Below, in pieces: positions 57,240 to 64,000 of a DNA stretch of 64,000 bases (within the stretch, counting starts at the first letter, position 1; each line of letters begins with the position of its first letter). Where the stretch lies: contig CM114273.1 in assembly GCA_050084515.1 (NCBI GenBank), positions 33,852,001 through 33,916,000 of the forward strand, given 5' to 3'. The position numbers and the translations under genes were made by a program. The notes below the pieces were generated by a model. The model searched no databases, was not told where the DNA came from, and worked only from the letters and a program-made list of their open reading frames with translations. The DNA is from Blasia pusilla (lineage: Eukaryota > Marchantiophyta > Marchantiopsida > Blasiales).

Positions 57240-58195
57240 ATCGGACTTAAGTTCCATGGTTTCTACAGACCATGATAAAGAGACCGAACGCTCATTTTGG
57301 TTTCAGCCACAAAAAGATAAACACCTTCGTCTACAATTGCTCTCCCGCAACATGGAATATGTGGCATGCTGTCATGGTTGCCTACGAGGAAGGTAAGCTC
57401 ATGGCACGAGATAGTCTCGTGTACTTCGAGTATTGGCTGAGACAAAAAATGAGCGTCGAGAAGAGGAGGCTCAAGAAGACCGACTTGAGACCGCTCCAAG
57501 GATTTGACAAGGAGAATGTGATGCGAGTCGCATAAGAACTCCTGCAATTGAGGATGTAATTGCGGCCAACGTCTACTCGAAAAATATAAAATGAAGACTT
57601 GATGGACCTGAAATCCTACTGCGACAAATTGAAACGCGAACAAGTGAGTGTAGGTGCCATCTGCAAGCCCTTTTTCTCGGAGAGGGAGATCTCTATTGGG
57701 AGAAGTTGCCGAGATTGCTATGAGAAGCTCATTTTGGATAAGGAATTCTACGAATAAGATGATGCACAGATTCTCCTCGATATTCTCCTTGAGGAAAAGA
57801 TGTATTTGAAGAAGCATTTCTCCTTTGGCATGCAAGCCAAATTTGGTGTTCCAGTTGATGAATTTTGTAGAATGTTGCAAGATTTAACGCGATTGCGGAG
57901 GGCCAAATGCCCAACGGCTGACTTTCTTGTATCTACCCACAAGGAAGTCATTAGTACTTTTGATACAACCTCACCCGGATTTTTCCGGAATGTTCTAAAT
58001 TGGGCGGTGGAAGATGATGAGTGGGGTGTACTTTTTGATATAGTATTTGTAAATATGGTTAGCGCTTCAAATGATTATGAGCGGCTCAGTGTAGAAGAAT
58101 TCGGAGAATATTTTTCCGAGGGGTCTTGCTCAATGCAAGCAAAAGATTACAGGTGTTCTTTGCTGAGATCAAAATACTCGGGAATCTTATAGTTG
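57240..58195 (+). pseudogene. Further coding debris of the unknown + strand gene
   Basis: 57,272-57,535 (SPATWNMWHAVMVAYEEGKL, then FEYWLRQKMSVEKRRLKKTD) and 57,800-58,192 (MQAKFGVPVDEFCRMLQDLT; DEWGVLFDIVFVNMVSASND) have natural protein composition and follow in the same strand order. No family is recognised. Frame changes near 57,540-57,800. Confidence 0.4.
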
Positions 58196-59780
58196 CTTGC
58201 TAGAGAGCCTCCAATCTCTCATTTAGAATAATTCCTTGTACATTGAGATTTCCAACGACGGATCCAAAGAGACAGAGGATTCGGAGTGGAGGATGTCTCA
58301 TGGTTGTTATAGCGGTATTTGTCAATGGTTTTGATGAGTCCACTCTAGACGAACAACTCGGTGTTGTAAATAGAGTACTTGGCGGAAAAGTTCTTGCCAC
58401 CTCCCTCAACAACACAAGAGATATAATCAACGAGGAGTGTAGATTCCTTCCGACCCTCGCAGAGAAAGAGTTTTGAATGGATAACCTCGTGGAGATTTTC
58501 TCCGGCTTGTCAAAGGTTGGAGCGCGGAAGAATGCCATTGTGGTAAATCCAAGTTGCCGCATACTGATGACTCTAGTGGTGAGTTTCTCTTTCGGAACCT
58601 AAGTTCTTACCATGATTACATACATTCAGCTTAAGTTCTTATTTGAAGATATGTACTAACTCCCCGAGCTAATATCGTTACAGGTTTCGAGCATCAATTT
58701 CCAAGCATTATGTCCACAAGTGGATGGGGCAACATTGTCAGACTTCTAAGTGAAATTCAATCAATTCTTCAAGATCGATGCAAATCGTAGTCTTCTAAGG
58801 ACTACCCCTACAGTGAAGTCCAAACCAGACCAAGAGATGGCACCTTTCGAAGGCAAAAAATAGGCGGATACCGGAATCGCAAAGGAGCAAAGGACCCGTA
58901 CATGGAAGCAAAGTTAGAATATGATGACGGATCATAAGTAAGATCCGGGATTTTGTGCCTTGAATCATGGCAGACGTTTGTTTCTCTTTGCATTGCTATT
59001 CAATTCAAGCAGGCCCACTACTGATTTTGGTTCGTTTATGGCTCAAGACGATGGAGTCGCGGAGAGGGATGAGGATGAGGGATCGGCTCCCCCAACTTTT
59101 GAAACGATGATATGGCCTGATGAGTTGAACCCTCAAATTTTGACAAGGGAGACTAATGCTCTAGCTACTATTGGTTTGGCAAGATATTCGGCCAGAACTA
59201 TTGCCACACCGCTGGTAGAAACTATCGTAAGTTCAATTTGAGAAGCTCGTTATGAAAAAACTTTATGCTTTTGAGTGGGACGATGATTGTTACATATGGA
59301 ATTCTAATCTAAATATCCATTTGCAAAGCAGTAATCGTCGATTGGTTGAAAATCACTTGGACTATCGGCGCTCATTCTCGAGGAGGTGCGGTAAGAGGAG
59401 AGGAAGAGAGGAGAGAGGAAACTACCTTCGACCAAAATAGATACTTTTTTTTAAGAGAGTTTCCTATGATTTGAAGAGAGTTTCCAGTGGGTTGAAGAGA
59501 GGAAACTTTTTGTGTGATTTTTTTTGCACTTTTTTGCTCAGTTATTAAGCAATCCCACAGTTTTTTTTCCTCCTCCATATTTTGGCAACCCATCTGAGTC
59601 CGACCGGTTGCAAATTGCACAAAATTTACAAAATCAGTGGAATCATAAGTGTGGAACCAATCACTTTTTCCATCCAAGGTCTGGAAACAATCTATCATTT
59701 GCCCTGGGCTGAATAGAGTTTAAGCTCAAAGTGAAGGTTCTTGAAAAATGAAAGTACAATCTAAAACCTCATTTTGCATC
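58196..59780. other. No gene assigned; possible small exons on the + strand
   Basis: 58,243-58,476 and 58,960-59,241 are open on the + strand with plausible composition (VFVNGFDESTLDEQLGVVNR; DGVAERDEDEGSAPPTFETM) and may be the end of the unknown gene upstream. 59,400-59,560 is purine- then T-rich. Nothing else is seen. Confidence 0.35.
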
Positions 59781-59781
59781 C

Positions 59782-61285
59782 TCAAAGTGGTTTGTTTAAA
59801 ATACTTCGCACTTCTTTGAGGGACAGAATTGGTTGGTGAATTCCTACTCCTACCTTCGACTCTCTTAAAACTACCAGCAACACATAGTACATGTGCTTAC
59901 AAGGGAAATACCTTTTGCCTCTTGTCTCTCTTTGGACAAAGTCATCACATGAACATGTGGGAAAGCAACAGATGTGCACCACATACACCCCTGTGACACT
60001 TGAATTTACAACGTTGTTCCTGACCCAATACATCCTTCCTATTCCATTGCCACGCATGACATCTTTCATGGCGATGATCTTCATTTTTGCCTCCCGAGCT
60101 GATGCAATTCGCTTTGCTCTCTCCACCGTTGGCCTAGACATTCTGTTTCTCTTTACCAAATTTCTAGACTCAAACAGAAATAGTGGATTGAGATCATCCA
60201 CCTTCTCCGGGTACATGTTGACATCAATCTTGGATTGAAAACGAAATGCGAAGGTCTCTGTAATGCGAACATGATCCGAACTTCCCCCGTCTACGAGTCT
60301 GAAACCGGCACTTGTAAGATTGTCCACTTCGTCTTGAGTGCAGTTCGTACCTGCGGCGATGGGCCAAATCATGGGGGTATTTCCCGGAGCTCCAATGGCA
60401 ACCAGATAAGACTTCCGGAAAGCGCAAGATTCATTTGGGCACAAGAAGTATTTCAATTGATCCCCGGTCCTCGTGAAACGATCAAAGGTTATAAGTCCCC
60501 AAAACCCAAGCAGTGGTCGTCCAGTCCTTGTACAGTTCTTATTTAGGAAAGTGCCGCATGCTCTCCTAATGCCATCAGATCCTGCCCTGCAGGTGGGTCC
60601 ACGTCCTGGGTTGCTCCAAGATATATGCCACCGTTTTAGGTTGCAATCCAGCTCCATTACCCGAATCCCATATTGTTGAACCACCCCACTGACCGGATGT
60701 TGCGAACTTCCAACAACGGAGGGCTTTTGAAATAAAATATTCATTGATTTTGGAAAAGGGTCTCCATCACGAATTTGGGAGCGGTCCGGGGTCCCCGAAT
60801 ACCTGGGCGGCGTAATTTCCTCATCCAAATCAATCATTGGATTCGTTCCTGGATGCTGCCTCTTCACTTGCCTGAAGTCAAGATTCTTATCTGGTCTCCA
60901 CGAGTCTTGCTCGGACTGGTCTACCACCAGTTGTATGGGACGTCTTGAAACCCGCCCACGAATATCCCCACCAATGTTTACATCTTGCTCGAGGGGATTT
61001 CCAGCTATGCACCGGTTGAAGGCTTCCACATACAGTTTTTCATCACCAATCTCACAGCCGCCTTGACATAGAGCTCGTAGATCAAAGGCCCCCTTCCTTT
61101 TGTTATGCCTTTTGTGAGGAAGATATGGGATGCTGCACACTGTAGCATTGCTCTTGCCTGGTCTTGTTGGCATGCCTCCACAAGTGAAATTCGTTGGCAT
61201 GCTTGTGACGACCTCCAGGAGGAATGAATACTTTCCGCTCCACTTGTGTTGGGGCAGAGGGCATTTTCATGAATGTTCAATCCCT
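59782..61285 (-). CDS. SWIM zinc-finger protein, probably MULE-like transposase C-terminal part
   Basis: The frame 61,200-59,782 is open for 472 codons. Near its end CSCDDFVQRETRGKRYFPCKHMYYVLL is a SWIM zinc finger (C-x-C...C-x-H), common in MuDR-type transposases and some host proteins. Mid-protein there is a Cys-rich segment (CRAGSDG..CGTFLNKNC...YFLCPNESC) that may be another zinc fold. Just upstream, in another frame and after an AG at about 61,281, TSGAESIHSSWRSSQA with SLVEACQQDQARAMLQ resembles the TN..ES.H..WK region near the end of MULE transposases, so a frameshift or short intron near 61,120-61,200 is likely. It may be an old transposon or a domesticated one; the long open frame favours recent activity or function. 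Confidence 0.5.
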
Positions 61286-61700
61286 GCAGCGACGGCAATG
61301 TAAGAAGGGAACGAAAATAGCTCAGGAGTGAAAGAAATAAGCTACATGTCGGAATCCGACGGGTTGCAGTAGGTGGAAGACGGGCTGGAAGATCCAAGTG
61401 CAAGTCATCCGAAACCCATCCGGGTCGAACTATTTGCAGGCCTTGTATACATGCGACTTGCATACTTGTGTACGGGTTGCACCAAAATTCAGGTGCAACC
61501 CGTCGGTTTTCGACTGGTTGCACACTCAAGGCAACCCGTCCGTTTCCGACGGGTTGCACACTCGGGCAACCCGGTGCATCCAACAACTTGCTTGGTTTCT
61601 TTGGTTTGAAATCCCTATAGTTCCCACGCTTCTCAACTTGAGTTGCAACTTTACAAACAATTCTCAGCGTGAGCTTTACAAGACAAAATAGTGAACTCAC

Positions 61701-61870
61701 CTACCGCATGAAGTTTCCCCATTGTCTCATACGATTGGTTGCCCATATCTCGGGCAACCAATCGTTGGGGACTTTTGCGGGATTTTCCAACTCAGGGTAC
61801 ATCTTGTGACCCGTCGGATTGCGATAGGTTGCCTCGAACAATACGTTGTCGCATTGTTTCCCGAGAGATA
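61701..61870 (-). CDS. Candidate upstream exon of the SWIM protein gene
   Basis: CDNVLFEATYRNPTGHKMYP then WLPEIWATNRMRQWGNFM reads as normal protein and is followed by a donor-like GTAGGTGAG at about 61,700. The next piece of the gene starts after a CTGCAG at about 61,281, so an intron of about 415 bp is inferred; the exact junctions do not keep phase cleanly and remain unresolved. One palindromic unit (61,809-61,832) lies inside this exon and others lie in the intron. Confidence 0.4.
61730..61765. repeat. Distinct 15-bp-arm hairpin next to the palindrome array
   Basis: ACGATTGGTTGCCC and its inverted copy flank a short loop (ATATCTC). The arm sequence differs from the array consensus but keeps GGTTGC. 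It lies within the candidate exon of the SWIM gene. Confidence 0.85.
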
Positions 61871-62929
61871 GGAAAGCGTGCAACCTGTCGATAACCGACA
61901 GGTGCCTTGGTACCTCGCCTATTAACCCAAGATAAGCAAAGCGTGCAACCCGTCGACTTTGGACGGGTTGCACGCTTCTGCCTCATCTTGTAACGCAAAC
62001 ATGAACGAAGCGTGCAACTCATCGCTCTCCGACGAGTTGCGCGGGTACCGCGCCTTCTAGCCCAAAGACGGCGGAGGCGCGCAACCCGTCGGCCTCAGAC
62101 GGGTTGCGCAATTATTTCACGGTGTAACACTTATATTAAGGAAGCGAGCAACCTGTCTGTTTCCGACGAGTTGCGCGGGTGCCACACCTTCTTGCCCAAA
62201 GACGGCGAGGCATGCAACCCGTCGACCTCAGACGGGTTGCGCAAGGGCCTCGCCTTGTTTCGCTTACATGAAGGAAGCGTGTAACCTGTCGGCCTCCGAC
62301 GAGTTGCGCGGGAAGCCCGCGTTGTTATCCCAAGACGAGGGAAGCGTGCAACCCAACGGTCTCTGACGGGTTGCGCGGGTACCTCGCGTTCTTGACCGAA
62401 GACGGTGGAGGCGCGCAACCTATCGGTCTCCGACGAGTTGCTCGACTGGCCGCATTCTTTGGATGTATTTTGAAGAAAGCAACTCGTCAAAGTCCGACGA
62501 GTTGCTCGACTCGCCGCATTCTTTGGATTTTTTTTGAAGAAAGCAACTCGTCGGAGTCCGACGGGTTGCTTGCCTCGAAGATGTTTTTGGATGTTTTTGG
62601 CCGAAAGCAACTCGTTGGAGTGCGACAGGTTGCATTCGGAAGTTGGGAGCTACATTTTTGGCGTCAAATTGCAGCTTTCATTGAAATTGCGCAACCTGTC
62701 GGACTCTGACGGGTTGATATATTCACTTTTTTTGCGGTTACCACTATGTAAATACGGACTATCTGACAACCCGTCGGACTCCGACGGGTTGAAACCAGGA
62801 AATCACAAATCTGAATGCAATCCGTCGGACTCCGATGGGTTGCAAAATTTAGCTTGTTGCTACAATCTGACCATGAGCTGTGACGACCTGTCGGAGTACG
62901 ACGGGTTGCAGGAACCCATGTACCTTACA

Positions 62930-63220
62930 AAATTTCTTATATTGAGTTTGGATGTGCAGGATTGTATCAGAGGGGAATGTCACCCACCACCGGATCCGGA
63001 TTGCGATCGGGTGAAGAAAGTGCTAACGACGATCCGCATTGTACAAGGGTTCTTGGCGACGCCCTTGTAAATGAGATCTTTGGTAAAGGGTGCACAAATC
63101 AAAAAAGAAGACTTGGGCAAATAAATTTATTTCCCAAGATGCAGCCGTGACAATCCTTTGCTGGTCGAAGATACAAAGCCGCCAAGAAGAGCGACGCATT
63201 GAGCCGAGCGGAGGGAGAAA
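62930..63220 (+). other. Possible 5' exon or leader of the following + strand gene
   Basis: After a TTTGGATGTGCAG acceptor-like site (ending about 62,958) the sequence turns into balanced coding-like DNA (DCIRGECHPPPDPDCDRVKK) without the palindromes. No firm start or family. Confidence 0.3.
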
Positions 63221-64000
63221 GTGTCTGTAATCGAGCGTGCAAAATTCATCCAAGCCGCATTATCTCTGACTACAAAGTACACGGCAAGCAAGATGCAGCG
63301 TTACATCGCCATTCTCAACCCCAAACTTGATCTCGATTTCTACAAGGAGCTGAAGGCGATAATCAAGCGCCAGCGGAAAAGGGATGAAGATCCGCAAGGT
63401 CGGATTGGGGAGAAAGTGTCTCTCAATCGCGTGCATCGATTTGCCTTGTCTGGAATAAGAGAATTTAGGAGAATACAACTGATGAAAATCAGTCTCGAGG
63501 GCATAGAGGCCCAAAAGAGGGCGGCACACCATCCTCCGGGTGTCTTTGATCCAGTGATCTCCCACTGGCTCCGCGAATGGTCATTCTGGGACGCGTTGCG
63601 GCTTCTCGAGAAGTCCATGCTCGTGGGTCTCCAAGCGGAGCTGAAAAGAATAGAGCCACTTCCGGAGGAAGCAAACCTGTAGAGTGCTGATGATTTTGAA
63701 CTTTGGCTGGATGACATCCGGGACAAGCCCATAAAAAACCCAGGTTTCAGGACGATGTTCAAGGATCGCATCCTCTCTCAGGCAGACCTTGACGAAGAAA
63801 TTGAGGCAAAAAAAGGGATTTCGCAAAGAAGAAGTGAGCAGAAATTGGCCGCTTTAGAGCAGGCGGCCGATGCATCTCGACTAAGAGCTGCCCAACGCAT
63901 GGTGTTCAAGTACCTCGTCCATTGTAAGAATGCAGGTACATGGCAAAAAAACCGGCAACCTGCAAATTGTGGGCTTCTCCGCCTGATGGAGAGACATTTT
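63221..64000 (+). CDS. Unknown charged protein, continues past the window, one in-frame TAG
   Basis: ATG at 63,221 opens MSVIERAKFIQAALSLTTKY, and the frame runs 153 codons to TAG at 63,680-63,682. The same frame then stays open for the remaining 106 codons to the window end (SADDFELWLDDIRDKPIKNP, then QKLAALEQAADASRLRAAQR). The protein is rich in Lys/Arg/Glu and helical in look, with a possible coiled coil near the end. No family is recognised. The single stop may be a recent nonsense change, a sequencing error or a real end followed by another exon. Confidence 0.5.

Larger units (their letters stand above)
61343..62912. repeat. Regular array of 27-31 bp palindromes (GCAACCCGTCGG...CCGACGGGTTGC), about 66-bp period
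   Basis: At least 18 clear units. Starts: 61,348 (half), 61,493, 61,531, 61,877, 61,939, 62,013, 62,079, 62,147, 62,213, 62,280, 62,347, 62,413, 62,479, 62,543, 62,607, 62,691, 62,766, 62,817 and 62,883. Weaker ones lie at 61,565 and 61,809. From 62,013 to 62,607 spacing is 64-68 bp. Each unit is an inverted repeat with 9-16 bp arms and a 3-6 nt loop; 61,939-61,977 has a perfect 16-bp stem. Spacers are partly related (GAAGCGTG, GCGGGTACC, AAAGACGGCG) but vary much more than the palindromes. Some units have matched changes in both arms. Confidence 0.95.

Noticed and set aside
61701-62709. Repeat proteins with words such as SDSDGL or RRVAR on both strands through the palindrome array
   Set aside because: They arise because the palindrome lacks stop codons in several frames; period and content follow the DNA repeat.
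61343-62912. CRISPR array
   Set aside because: Repeat and spacer lengths fit, but the repeats are not identical, spacers are themselves related, no cas-like genes exist here, and the surroundings are clearly eukaryotic (introns, retrotransposons, RIC1).

Overview
The window reads as a repeat-dominated nuclear segment of a green-lineage (streptophyte) genome. The evidence is one large multi-exon gene whose protein is closest to plant RIC1, interstitial CCCTAAA/TTTAGGG (plant-type) telomere motifs, and Ty3/gypsy, Ty1/copia and LINE elements. A charophyte alga or early-diverging land plant fits best, because Ty3/gypsy elements carrying a cytosine methyltransferase are known from charophytes, but the species cannot be fixed from sequence alone.

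Layout. 1-7.3 kb: two decayed LINEs on the + strand, each ending in a (CT)n tract. 7.7-8.1 kb: an AT-rich minisatellite. 8.5-11.5 kb: a badly decayed + strand Ty3/gypsy element with protease, DNA methyltransferase, RT and integrase remnants; a third methyltransferase scrap lies at about 12.96 kb. 16.36-25.12 kb (-): the one clearly functional-looking host gene, RIC1, resolved here into 23 exons and 1,127 codons. 25.3-29.1 kb: a dispersed 'GGTTGGATTTTGACC' minisatellite split by other DNA. 29.4-30.0 kb: head-to-head degenerate telomere repeats. 30.2-39.35 kb (-): a Ty3/gypsy element (gag, protease, methyltransferase, RT, RNase H, integrase, PHD finger) inserted in the telomere-like DNA in a circularly permuted form. 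39.5-43.1 kb (-): a decayed DUF7869-type gene. 43.2-49 kb: palindrome-rich satellites. 50.9-56.3 kb: an ORF interrupted by a complete Ty1/copia element (51,200-56,110). 56.3-59.3 kb: decayed + strand coding DNA of unknown family. 59.8-61.9 kb (-): a SWIM zinc-finger, probably MULE-like gene. 61.3-62.9 kb: a strikingly regular array of 27-31 bp palindromes spaced about 66 bp apart. 62.9-64 kb: the start of another unknown + strand gene.

The most unusual system is the methyltransferase-bearing Ty3/gypsy family. Two copies share the order protease-DNMT-RT; the better copy adds a C-terminal PHD finger, a primer-binding site that is a 13-14 nt perfect complement of an internal LTR segment placed just downstream of a TATA-like box (Tf1-style self-priming), and a structure expected from a two-LTR circle reopened inside an LTR. 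The second theme is short palindromes: at least four unrelated repeat families here have a hairpin as their best conserved part. All coding calls come from reading conserved motifs by eye; no alignment or search was run.
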